This document shows, one piece after another, positions 1 to 7,266 of a stretch of 64,000 nucleotides of DNA. The position numbers and the translations under genes were made by a program. The notes beneath the pieces were generated by a model that was not told where the DNA came from, did no database searches, and saw only the letters and a program-made list of their open reading frames with translations. The stretch covers positions 186,001 to 250,000 of the forward strand of contig NZ_MUKP01000001.1 of assembly GCF_002081715.1 (NCBI RefSeq), read 5' to 3'. Source of the stretch: Nocardia donostiensis (lineage in GTDB: Bacteria; Actinomycetota; Actinomycetes; Mycobacteriales; Mycobacteriaceae). Every line of letters begins with the position of its first letter. The first letter of the stretch is position 1.

Positions 1-85
1 CGGCGAATTCCACAAGGCTCATTCTCCGCGCGTGGCGCAAGGCGCGGACCTCCGCCCCGGTCCAACGCCGAACAATCGTGATCAT
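1..85 (-). CDS. XRE-type helix-turn-helix regulator, N-terminal fragment
   Basis: Only the first 28 codons are present; the gene continues off the left edge. The complement-strand ATG at 85-83 follows a GGGGAGAA ribosome site at good spacing. The visible start reads MITIVRRWTGAEVRALRHA and continues with ARRMSLVEFA, which is the first-helix pattern of actinobacterial Xre/Cro regulators (a W-T-G-x-E-x-x-A-L-R stretch, then S-x-x-x-F-A). It lies just downstream of, and on the same strand as, the aminotransferase gene, so the two may be co-transcribed. Family assignment is by pattern only, because most of the protein is missing. Confidence 0.6.
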   Translation of the reverse strand, partial: MITIVRRWTGAEVRALRHARRMSLVEFA

Positions 86-151
86 CTTCTGTGTTCTCCC
101 CTCACCACATCGGCGGCGCTGTTGCTGGCCGCCGGAGCGCCCACTTGTCGG

Positions 152-934
152 TCAGAGCTGTTGCGCCGGAATTGATTCGTATTCGGCGCGCAGAGTATCG
201 ATCAGCTTGTGTGCGGTCGGCCACCGGATGTCATCGACTCGGGCGACTGCCCGGACCCCGACAGCCGCATTGGTCGCCACGGCACCGACGAACTGATTGA
301 GCCGAGCCAGTGTGATTGTTTCGGACTGGACTTCCTCGTCCCGGGCCTGGCTGATCAGACGCATAGTGGTTCCGGGCAACACCTCTGCCTTGGGCCAGAC
401 CAGACGCCCTTCGGTGTCTATGAATCCGATGTTGGAGGTCGCGATCTCGGTGACGATTCCGTCGGCAGTCGTGAACATGGCATCGTCGAACCCGTTTCGC
501 TGCGCAGTGCGTCGTTGATGTAGCGCGCCGAACAGACCGACGTGTTTGACCCGGGGCATATCGCGGGAGTAGACCGCCGATTGCAGACTCACCGGGCTCT
601 GCGGGGACGGCGGTGCTTTTCGCATGCTGACAAGGATGTGCGGTTCGGCGTCCGCTCCTGGCCGGCCGAGTTCGAGGTGTGGGTCGAACACTGTCACCCG
701 TACTACCACTGCAGCAGCGGAGCCACGCAGCGCATGCCGTACGAGCTCACGGACACGCTCGGGATCGAGATCGGCATCGAACACAGTACGGCAATCGCGG
801 ATAAGCCGATCCAGATGCAGGGAAAGACCGCGAACCGCGCCGTTCTCGACCCGCATCGACGTGAAGTGGCCGAAGTTGACCAATCCCAGAGCGCCTATAT
901 CGTCGGCCGTGACCGCTGAGCCGTTGAGTTCCAT
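152..934 (-). CDS. Class IV PLP-dependent aminotransferase
   Basis: A 260-residue protein of the branched-chain aminotransferase / aminodeoxychorismate lyase fold. The PLP-binding lysine is Lys130 in the stretch MPRVKHVG, equivalent to the P-R-x-K-H element of the family. The glutamate that contacts the pyridine nitrogen lies in VTEIATSNIGFI (about 161-172), and LPGTT (186-190) forms the phosphate-binding turn. The length is typical of the short members annotated as aminotransferase class IV or 4-amino-4-deoxychorismate lyase. The substrate cannot be read from sequence, and no folate or branched-chain genes adjoin it. A truncated XRE regulator follows on the same strand. Confidence 0.85.
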   Translation of the reverse strand: MELNGSAVTADDIGALGLVNFGHFTSMRVENGAVRGLSLHLDRLIRDCRTVFDADLDPERVRELVRHALRGSAAAVVVRVTVFDPHLELGRPGADAEPHILVSMRKAPPSPQSPVSLQSAVYSRDMPRVKHVGLFGALHQRRTAQRNGFDDAMFTTADGIVTEIATSNIGFIDTEGRLVWPKAEVLPGTTMRLISQARDEEVQSETITLARLNQFVGAVATNAAVGVRAVARVDDIRWPTAHKLIDTLRAEYESIPAQQL

Positions 935-1058
935 ACGGCCAGTCTTTCACTTTTCTCCATGTCGAATCCCTGCTCTATGCCGAAGTTCGGTGAAAGGGCG
1001 GTGTAATGCTTTGTCGCGGCGGTTCCGCTGCTGATCTGCTGCGTTGATCCTGGCCTAC

Positions 1059-1232
1059 ATGACAACTGCGGAACACCTGAGAACGGTTGGCACCACCCCA
1101 CTTGCCTCGGGCTTCGAGGACGGCTACGCCCAACGCTTGGTTGGAGCGATGCAGCATGATGATTGCCAGCACTATGCGGCCGAAACACATGTCTGTCATG
1201 TGTTCCTCCAGCCGGGAGCGGAGGTCCGGTGA
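1059..1232 (+). CDS. Small Cys/His-containing hypothetical protein
   Basis: 57 residues from ATG 1059; an in-frame TTG at 1044 would add five. I do not recognise a family. The middle carries HDDCQHYAAETHVCHVF, with two cysteines and four histidines within 16 residues, a spacing that could hold a metal ion. Its stop codon overlaps the start of the next gene (TGATG at 1230-1234), so the two should be translationally coupled. The tight overlap and non-random composition argue that it is a real gene despite its size. Function unknown. Confidence 0.5.
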   Translation: MTTAEHLRTVGTTPLASGFEDGYAQRLVGAMQHDDCQHYAAETHVCHVFLQPGAEVR

Positions 1233-1582
1233 TGCCACACGCTGTCGTCTTCCTCAAACAGTCTCTGTGTGGGAACGGCAGGGCACTGCTGGAGACCCAC
1301 TGCGGGCTACTGGCCGCCGCCCATGGTTTCCGCATCCAGCGCGTGGTGGTGCACGACGAGCACGATCCGTTTCCGTGGACGCTGGATGAGGTTTTGAAGT
1401 CAGGACCCAACGGAATCATTGTGCCGAGCTTGGAGCACATCGATTTTCGTGCTCGCCAGGTCTTGACCCGCTGCTCGCTGCTTGTCGGCCGTCCTTACGG
1501 CTGGTATCACCGGGGAGCGATCGATTGGTATATCGCCGGGCTGCCACCAGAAGGCGTGGCGGGCGCAGGGAAGGGTGGCTGA
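1232..1582 (+). CDS. Resolvase-like single-domain protein, catalytically degenerate
   Basis: 116 residues, starting at the ATG that overlaps the upstream stop (1230-1234). The fold-level pattern resembles the N-terminal catalytic domain of serine recombinases. An opening strand, AVVFLKQSLCG, lines up with the usual Y-x-R-x-S element, keeping the serine but with lysine for arginine. A long helix follows (ALLETHCGLLAAAHGF), then strand RIQRVVVHDE, and then GIIVPSLEHID where recombinases have V-x-x-L-D-R. No DNA-binding domain or catalytic arginines are visible, so recombination is unlikely. The assignment is an inference from the pattern. Its partner is the 57-residue protein immediately upstream. 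Confidence 0.5.
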   Translation: MPHAVVFLKQSLCGNGRALLETHCGLLAAAHGFRIQRVVVHDEHDPFPWTLDEVLKSGPNGIIVPSLEHIDFRARQVLTRCSLLVGRPYGWYHRGAIDWYIAGLPPEGVAGAGKGG

Positions 1583-1642
1583 CTGGGTCGGCCTCGATTA
1601 TTTCGGTTGACGTGTTCCCCAGCGGCATTTGAAGATCCGGCT

Positions 1643-2710
1643 ATGCGCGTGGGTGTGGTCGGTTTGGGGATGGGCCTGTATCTGGCGACGTGGTGTCGTC
1701 GGTTGGGGATGGATGTGGTGGCGGGGTGCGATCGTGATCCCGAGCGGCGAGCCGAAGCCGCCGAACAGTTGCCGGGGGCGGTGCTCGTCGAACAGTGGCG
1801 TGAACTGCTGAACGAAGACCTCGACGGCGTTGTGCTCGCCAACGACTTCGATCAACACGCGCCGTTGGCCATCGCCTTTCTCGAACGGGGTGTGCATGTG
1901 CTTTCCGAAGCCGCGGCATGCATGGACGAGCAAGAGGCACGCGCGCTCATCGACGCCGAGCGACGCTCCAGCGCCACCTACTCTTTCGCCGAGAACTACG
2001 TGTTCCATCCGCATGTCCGGCTCATTCATGATGCCGTGGCCAGCGGGGAAATCGGCCGGGTCACCCTGATCGAAGCGGATTATCTGCACGGGATGGCCCC
2101 GGACGACGTCACGGCGCTGATCGGCGATCCAGGCCACTGGCGCGGCCGGATCGCGCCGACGGCGTACTGCACGCACACCCTGTCGCCCGTGCTCGCGCTC
2201 ACCGGGCAGATGCCGACCGAGGTGACAGCGTTTTCGGTCGACGCCACGGATCCCCGTGCGGCAGTAGTGCTTCTGGTACGTCTCAGCGGCGGCGGGCTGG
2301 CGATCACCCGTCACGGTTTCCTGCAAGGGGAGCCCGACAGTCACTGGAGTTGGGTTTCGGTGCGCGGCACCGAGGGCCTGGCCGAGTCGGTGCGGGCGCC
2401 CGGCTCCCGCGCGTGGTCGGTACGGGTCCGCAAAGAGGCATGGACCAGCCCCGACGGACAGGTGCGCGACGAGGAGCGCGCACCGTCGCCGCTGTCGCTC
2501 GACGGCACCGTCGTCGAACCGAAGACGGAAGGCACTGTGCGGGTGCTCGAAGGCTTCCGCGCCAGCGTCGAGCGTGGCGAACCCCCGCTGATACCCGTAC
2601 AGTACGCGGTTGCCGCTTCCCTGGTCGGCGTCGTCGGTGCGCAGTCACTGCGCGACAACTCGCGCTCCACACTGCTGCCCGACTTCCTTGTCGGGGTACA
2701 CCCCAGCTAG
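1643..2710 (+). CDS. Gfo/Idh/MocA-family oxidoreductase
   Basis: 355 residues from ATG 1643. The Rossmann fold begins directly with MRVGVVGLGMG (GxGxxG type), which favours this start over the upstream TTG at 1607. The N-terminal NAD(P)-binding half runs to about residue 115 and is followed by the mixed alpha/beta substrate domain. In active members the segment after the fourth strand is E-K-P, whose lysine is catalytic; here it reads SEAAAC (Glu89-Ala90-Ala91), so the lysine is lost. The protein may therefore be a non-canonical or inactive dehydrogenase. Substrate unknown; neighbours give no pathway. Confidence 0.75.
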   Translation: MRVGVVGLGMGLYLATWCRRLGMDVVAGCDRDPERRAEAAEQLPGAVLVEQWRELLNEDLDGVVLANDFDQHAPLAIAFLERGVHVLSEAAACMDEQEARALIDAERRSSATYSFAENYVFHPHVRLIHDAVASGEIGRVTLIEADYLHGMAPDDVTALIGDPGHWRGRIAPTAYCTHTLSPVLALTGQMPTEVTAFSVDATDPRAAVVLLVRLSGGGLAITRHGFLQGEPDSHWSWVSVRGTEGLAESVRAPGSRAWSVRVRKEAWTSPDGQVRDEERAPSPLSLDGTVVEPKTEGTVRVLEGFRASVERGEPPLIPVQYAVAASLVGVVGAQSLRDNSRSTLLPDFLVGVHPS

Positions 2711-2764
2711 ACATCCGTCACCGAGACGGGCTGATGATTTCGGTGTTCGATGATATGGAGGAAC

Positions 2765-3244
2765 GTGAAGCAGGTGACCCTGCGGGCGATGACCGCCGCA
2801 GAATACGAGGAGGCCACGCGCCGGCGCGAAGCGGAGGGGGCGCGGGAGCTCGCCGAGTTCGTGTCGGAGGAGCAGGCGTGGGAGCGGGTGCGGGAGGGCA
2901 CCGCTTTCTATCTACCGCAGGGGCAGGAGACCGAGGGACATTACCTCGTTGTGGCGGAAGATGATTCGGGCGCAGTGGTGGGTGAGGCGTGGCTCGGGCC
3001 CGACCCGCAGGAGGCGACTGCGACCGCTGACTCGGGGTGGGTGTACGACATCGTCGTTTACGAGCAGTTCCGGCGGCAGGGATATGGGAGTGCGATCCTC
3101 GCGGCCGTCGAGGAATTGGCGGCGGGTAAGGGGATGACTCGGGTCGGGTTGAACGTCGTCGGGAGCAATACGGCGGCGATCGAGTTGTACCGCCGCAGCG
3201 GCTACGCGGTTTCTTCGATGGTGATGCACAAAAAGGTGCAGTAG
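2765..3244 (+). CDS. GNAT-family N-acetyltransferase
   Basis: 159 residues from GTG 2765, which is preceded by GGAGGA (2757-2762). An in-frame ATG at 2750 lies upstream of that ribosome site and is less likely. The acetyl-CoA pyrophosphate loop is visible as FRRQGYGSAIL (R/Q-x-x-G-x-G/A), followed by VGLNVVGSNTAAIELYRRSGY, the typical GNAT motif B with the N-x-x-A-x-x-L-Y signature. The C-terminus VSSMVMHKKV closes the fold. Substrate unknown. An open frame continues in phase for 70 codons after its TAG stop (see 3245-3457). Confidence 0.85.
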   Translation: MKQVTLRAMTAAEYEEATRRREAEGARELAEFVSEEQAWERVREGTAFYLPQGQETEGHYLVVAEDDSGAVVGEAWLGPDPQEATATADSGWVYDIVVYEQFRRQGYGSAILAAVEELAAGKGMTRVGLNVVGSNTAAIELYRRSGYAVSSMVMHKKVQ

Positions 3245-3457
3245 TCGAGTGACAACGACGGGACGCTCGCCGCGCTGAGCGAAGCGGCTGCGATCACCAT
3301 GCAGCTGCATACGGCGGAAACTGCGCTGGTCAGCACCGATTCGCCAATTCCGGTCGAGCTGGGTGGGCTGGTCTGGCTGACGGAAGTTCCGCAGAAGGGG
3401 CACGGCGGCGGCTACGGTGAGGTGGCTGATACCGAAAATGCTGGTTCTCACCGATAG
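3245..3457 (+). pseudogene. In-frame open stretch after the GNAT stop; possible gene remnant
   Basis: Directly after the TAG of the acetyltransferase the same frame stays open for 70 codons. It encodes a protein-like stretch that includes AALSEAAAITMQLHTAETAL and WLTEVPQKGHGGGYGE. An internal ATG at 3299 could start a 52-residue protein, but no ribosome site is evident. The composition resembles real coding sequence, so it may be a decayed fragment or a small gene. It overlaps the end of the convergent MerR gene by about 10 bp. Weakly supported. Confidence 0.25.
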
Positions 3458-4293
3458 TTGTTCTTGTCGAACAGCATGTCGAAGTCGCCTCGCTCCGCCA
3501 TCTCGGTGAGTTCGTTCAATGCCTCGAGCCGTTTCGAGGCATTGATCTGTTTCGAGTCGTCCTGAGGGCTGTTCGTGGAGGCTGAACAGGCGAGTAACGC
3601 GCTGAGGGCGGCGGATCCGTCCAGGAGGGCTTGGGAGCGTGCTGTGATCGCGGTCTCCCTGGCGGCCAGTGCGGACCTGACGTCCTGCAAGCGGCGGGCG
3701 TGCCGGATTTCCGGCATCAGGGCGCGCAGGGCGGGGATGCGGTAACCGGCCTGGCGGAGCTGATGCACGATGCGGGCGTCCCGGACTTGGGTGGGGGTGT
3801 AGCGCCGTGTTCCTCGGTGCGGGGCGCGGTCGGGGACGACGAGGCCTTCTGAGTCCCAGTGGCGCAGGGTGGAGGGGCGGATGCCGAGGGCGGTGGCGAG
3901 TTCGGAGACGGTCATCGAGTCGGAGGCGCGGATATCGGTGAGTGGTTCGGTGGTGATCGACTCGGCTGCGGCGATGGCGTGATGCAGGTCGGTGCGTTCG
4001 GTGTCGAGCCGGGCGTGTGCCGCGTCGAGCAGGGCGAGGGCAACGGCTGCCGGGGAGCAGTGGAAGGCTCGGACGATCTTCTTGGCCTCGACCGGGCCGG
4101 TGCCTGCGGCGAGGGCGCGATAGGCCAGGGCGGAATGCAGGTGGATGTCGTCGTAGACCCGGTAGCCGGTCGCGGTGCGCGCGGAGGGAGGCAGGACGCC
4201 GTCGCGCTCGAGGTTGCGGATCTGCTGCACGGAGTAACCGGCACGCCGCGCGACATCAACAGTGCGCATGCTCGCTGGTTTGAGCCTTGGCAT
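3448..4293 (-). CDS. Transcriptional regulator with two tandem MerR DNA-binding domains
   Basis: 281 residues from ATG 4293, chosen because GAGGGA lies 7 nt upstream; a second ATG at 4269 is possible. Two MerR-type winged helices occur in one chain. The first (about 10-75) contains DVARRAGYSVQQIRNLERDG and TGYRVYDD. The second (about 135-200) contains VSELATALGIRPSTLRHWDS and GTRRYTPTQVRDARIVHQLR. Canonical MerR proteins carry one such domain and dimerise; two in cis suggest a built-in pseudo-dimer. No cysteine-rich metal site is visible. The gene is divergent from the DUF6194 gene across a 63-bp gap, so that gene is the likely target. Confidence 0.85.
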   Translation of the reverse strand: MPRLKPASMRTVDVARRAGYSVQQIRNLERDGVLPPSARTATGYRVYDDIHLHSALAYRALAAGTGPVEAKKIVRAFHCSPAAVALALLDAAHARLDTERTDLHHAIAAAESITTEPLTDIRASDSMTVSELATALGIRPSTLRHWDSEGLVVPDRAPHRGTRRYTPTQVRDARIVHQLRQAGYRIPALRALMPEIRHARRLQDVRSALAARETAITARSQALLDGSAALSALLACSASTNSPQDDSKQINASKRLEALNELTEMAERGDFDMLFDKNNYR

Positions 4294-4356
4294 CTCGAAG
4301 TCCCTCGTTTTCTGTCCGAAAGTCTCCACAAGCACTTCAATGAAACGCTGGAGCTC

Positions 4357-4833
4357 ATGACCATAGACGAGATCTACGACTTCGTAGCAGACATGGACGG
4401 TGTGCTGACGCTGCGGCCGGGGCCGGGCGACGGTTCCCCGGAGATCAGCTGGGGCGACCTGTTCTTCTACTACTCGCCCGACGGGGTCGTCCCCACCAAC
4501 ACTCAACCCTTCGCCACAATCGTCACCAAGAACTACCCCGGCGACGAAGCATCGCGTCTGGACCGCCCGGACACCTTTCGGGTGAATATCGCCGTCGGAA
4601 AGGACGCCTTCGTCAGCTGGGTCGGTCGCGCCCCTCGTGAACCCGCCCTCGACGAGCCCGACCCGAGCAGTCTCGACACGGTGATCGCCCACCCTGTGTA
4701 CGGCACCGTCGCCTGGCTCGCGGTGGTGAACCCGGGTAAGCGCACGGAATCGGCGGTGCGCGAGTTGCTTACGACCGCCTACCGCCGCGCGAGGTCTCGT
4801 TACGAGCGTCGCGCTGAATCAACGCGTCGGTAA
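4357..4833 (+). CDS. DUF6194-family protein
   Basis: 158 residues from ATG 4357, with GGAG just upstream. The sequence matches the pattern of the actinobacterial DUF6194 family: an opening MTIDEIYDFVADMDGV, then RPGPGDGSPEISWGDLFFYY, FATIVTKNYPGD and FRVNIAVGKDAF, and a conserved HPVYG near residue 110. No catalytic motif is known to me. A six-codon frame (ATG 4340 to TGA 4360) overlaps the start as ATGA and could be a tiny upstream cistron. It is divergent from the tandem-MerR gene. Confidence 0.75.
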   Translation: MTIDEIYDFVADMDGVLTLRPGPGDGSPEISWGDLFFYYSPDGVVPTNTQPFATIVTKNYPGDEASRLDRPDTFRVNIAVGKDAFVSWVGRAPREPALDEPDPSSLDTVIAHPVYGTVAWLAVVNPGKRTESAVRELLTTAYRRARSRYERRAESTRR

Positions 4834-5053
4834 GTGACATACGCTCACGGCGACGCGAGTGCCCAGCGCGGCCGGTCGGCCGGCCTCTCAGCGTCCGCTA
4901 CGAATCTCCGCGACGACTTCCTCGGCGTCCATGTCGAGGCTCCGGATCGCAACAACCATGCGTCCCAGTCTGCATGTTCATGACACGCGCCCGTGCCTGT
5001 TCGCTCGTAGTCGATCGGTTCGCGACCTGCCTGCCGGCGAACGGGGTAGGGGT

Positions 5054-5473
5054 TTACCGGCGTTGCAGGTTGATCCCCGCCAGCGGATAGGGCGCGGCGA
5101 TCGGGGTTCCGCTGAGATTCACCGTTCCGATCCAGTGGCCCTGGCGGGGATCGATATCGCGCAGCGCCAGGCCGAGAGGGTTGGCGTGGAAGGTGACGTA
5201 GGTTTCGTCGGGGCCGACCGGGTGCTGGTACCCGGACCGGATGGTGTTCCCGCACTCCAGCTGGACCCAGGGGTCATGCGCGTAGATGCGCAGGGTGCAG
5301 TCGTTCAGTGGGGTACCGATGACGTTCGAGGGGTGCTGGGTGATGTGGTAGAACCCGGGCGGGATGATGCCGTTGCGCGGGAATTCCGGGTCGTCTGCGG
5401 AGGCGACAGCAGGGGTGGTGCAGACAGCGGCGGCGGCGAGCGCGATGCCGGCCACGACGGCGCGAAGTTTCAC
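5054..5473 (-). CDS. Small secreted protein of unknown function
   Basis: 139 residues from GTG 5473, which has AGGAGA 7 nt upstream. This start gives a clean signal peptide: VKLR, a hydrophobic run to about residue 19, and an ASA cleavage site near residue 26, with the mature protein beginning DDPEFPRNG. The mature part (about 113 residues) has two cysteines, in NDCTLRIY and LECGNT, which could form one disulfide, and the motifs GFYHITQHP and GHWIGTVNLSGTPI. It resembles short exported proteins common in Nocardia and Rhodococcus, but I do not recognise a named domain. Confidence 0.75.
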   Translation of the reverse strand: MKLRAVVAGIALAAAAVCTTPAVASADDPEFPRNGIIPPGFYHITQHPSNVIGTPLNDCTLRIYAHDPWVQLECGNTIRSGYQHPVGPDETYVTFHANPLGLALRDIDPRQGHWIGTVNLSGTPIAAPYPLAGINLQRR

Positions 5474-5561
5474 GGTTGAGTCTCCTGTCGAGTTGTTCGG
5501 TTTGCCCCTGTGTCGCATTTTCCGCTCTGATCGTTTCAGAAGCCCTGGTGGAGAGTAGCTC

Positions 5562-6047
5562 TCACTGCGCTGGTCGTCCTTCGTAGGCCTCGCGCATGGC
5601 GTGCGCGTCGATCTTCTTCATGCCGAGCATGGCCTGCATCGCCCGGTTGACGGCCTCGCGGTCTTCGCCGACGAGCAGCGCGTTGGCTTCCGTCGGCCAC
5701 ACCTGCCAGGGGACGCCGTATTTGTCGTTGAGCCAACCGCATTCGACTTCCTGACCGCCGTCGGCGAGCAGGGCGGTCCAGAGGCGGTCGACTTCGTCCT
5801 GGCTGTCACAGTTGATCAGCAGCGACATCGCGTGGGTGTACTGGTATTCGCCACCGCCGTTGATGGCGGTGAACTGTTGGCCGGCGAGTTCGAAGTCGAC
5901 GGTCAGCACCGAGCCCGCCGGTCGCGGACCGGCTTCGGTGTAGCGCTGGATACCGGTGATCTTGGCATCGGGAAACAGCGAACAATAGAACTCCGCGGCT
6001 TCCTCGGCCTCGGTGTCGTACCACAGGTTTGTGACGATCTTCTGCAT
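5562..6047 (-). CDS. VOC-superfamily protein of the PhnB/3-demethylubiquinone methyltransferase-like type
   Basis: 161 residues from ATG 6047 with a strong AAGGAGGAG ribosome site. It starts MQKIVTNLWYDTEAEEAAEFY and contains FPDAKI, AGSVLTVDFELAGQQFTAINGG, LINCDSQDEVDRLW, and YGVPWQVWPTE, all hallmarks of PhnB-like VOC proteins formerly annotated as 3-demethylubiquinone-9 3-methyltransferase. These small proteins are paired beta-alpha-beta modules. The reaction is unknown, and the ubiquinone name is unlikely to apply in an actinomycete that uses menaquinone. It stands alone, convergent with nothing obvious. Confidence 0.8.
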   Translation of the reverse strand: MQKIVTNLWYDTEAEEAAEFYCSLFPDAKITGIQRYTEAGPRPAGSVLTVDFELAGQQFTAINGGGEYQYTHAMSLLINCDSQDEVDRLWTALLADGGQEVECGWLNDKYGVPWQVWPTEANALLVGEDREAVNRAMQAMLGMKKIDAHAMREAYEGRPAQ

Positions 6048-6081
6048 TCGCTCCTCCTTGTCGGGTGGCTACATCGGCAGG

Positions 6082-7266
6082 TCACCAGTTCCTGAGCGCG
6101 GGCATTATCGAGCCGTGTACTTCACCCAACCCGACCCGCCCGCCCCCTGGGCCCGGAGCGCTGGCGGTGATGGTGACGGCATCACCGTCCACGAGGAAGG
6201 TGCGTTCGGAGTCCAGCACGGTGATCGGCTCGGCGCCGCCCCAGGTGAGTTCGATGAACGAACCCCGCTCATCGGGTTCGGGGCCGGAGACGGTGCCGGA
6301 GGCGTACAGGTCGCCGGTGCGTACGGAGGCACCGTTGGCGGTGAGATGGGCCAGCATCTGGGCCGGTGACCAGTACATCCGGGAGTACGGCGGCCGGGAC
6401 ACCACCTGGCTGTTCCACTGCACACACAAGTCGATATCCAGCCCCCAGTCGTCGTGTTCCCGCAGGTAAGACAGCGGTTCGGGGTATTGCGGGGGCAGCG
6501 GTATCCGGGCCGCGGCCAACGCTTCCAGCGGAGTGACCCACGCCGATATCGACGTGGCGAACGATTTACCGAGGAACGGGCCGAGCGGCTGATACTCCCA
6601 CGCCTGGATATCACGGGCGGACCAATCGTTGACCAGTGCCACACCGAAAACATGGTCGGCGAAATCGGCGGTGCCGAGCGGGGAACCCAGCGCCGAACCC
6701 GTCCCGATGACGAAACCCAATTCGGCCTCGATATCCAGCCGCTCGGTCGGCGAGAAAGTGGGCGAATCGGTTCCGGTCGCGCGGTGCTGACCGCGCGGCC
6801 GGACGATCTCGGTGCCGGAAACGACGACCGTTCCCGCCCGCCCGTGATACCCGACCGGCAGATGCCGCCAGTTCGGCAGAAGTGGATCGGAGCCAGGACG
6901 CAGCAGTTTGCCGAGGTTTGTCGCGTGGTCGATGCTGGCGTAGAAGTCGACGTAGTCGCCGATGCGGACCGGCAACGCCATCCGCACCTGCTCTATCGGG
7001 TACAGCGCGGTATCGACGACCTCACCGGCGAGCAGCGTCTGCGCCCGTTCCCGCACCTCCCGCCATTTGCCCGGCCCGGCGGCCAGGAAGGCGTTCAACT
7101 CGCCCCTGGCCAATACCGGGTCGCCCAGCATCGTCGCCAGGTCGAGCACGCGTTCGTCGACGCGGACCCCGACCCGGAAATCCCCGCCGGGCGGCGCGAA
7201 CACCCCGTACGGCAGGTTGTCCAAGCCGAAAAGGGAATCGTCGGGCACCTCCACCCGGATCCTCAT
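6082..7266 (-). CDS. fahA: Fumarylacetoacetase
   Basis: 394 residues. The start ATG (7266-7264) overlaps the hmgA stop as ATGA, so an upstream in-frame start at 7293 is unlikely. Hydrolyses fumarylacetoacetate to fumarate and acetoacetate, the last step of tyrosine/homogentisate breakdown. Visible features are the N-terminal SH3-like part (LDNLPYGVFAPPGG), YVDFYASIDHATNLGK, EAELGFVIGTG with metal-binding Glu residues, and DWSARDIQAWEYQPLGPFLGKSFATS with the active-site Lys and metal-binding Asp. The length is close to the eukaryotic-type enzyme. It forms a two-gene operon with hmgA; a maleylacetoacetate isomerase is not seen nearby. Confidence 0.93.
   Translation of the reverse strand: MRIRVEVPDDSLFGLDNLPYGVFAPPGGDFRVGVRVDERVLDLATMLGDPVLARGELNAFLAAGPGKWREVRERAQTLLAGEVVDTALYPIEQVRMALPVRIGDYVDFYASIDHATNLGKLLRPGSDPLLPNWRHLPVGYHGRAGTVVVSGTEIVRPRGQHRATGTDSPTFSPTERLDIEAELGFVIGTGSALGSPLGTADFADHVFGVALVNDWSARDIQAWEYQPLGPFLGKSFATSISAWVTPLEALAAARIPLPPQYPEPLSYLREHDDWGLDIDLCVQWNSQVVSRPPYSRMYWSPAQMLAHLTANGASVRTGDLYASGTVSGPEPDERGSFIELTWGGAEPITVLDSERTFLVDGDAVTITASAPGPGGGRVGLGEVHGSIMPALRNW

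Noticed and set aside
3448..4692. Longer version of the tandem-MerR gene starting at 4692
   Set aside because: The extra 133 residues are antisense to the DUF6194 gene and lack domain character; a ribosome site supports 4293.
4888..4959. A 23-codon frame on the minus strand with protein-like C-terminus (DMDAEEVVAEIRSGR)
   Set aside because: No ribosome site, very short, and no recognisable family; it may be a remnant but cannot be supported as a gene.
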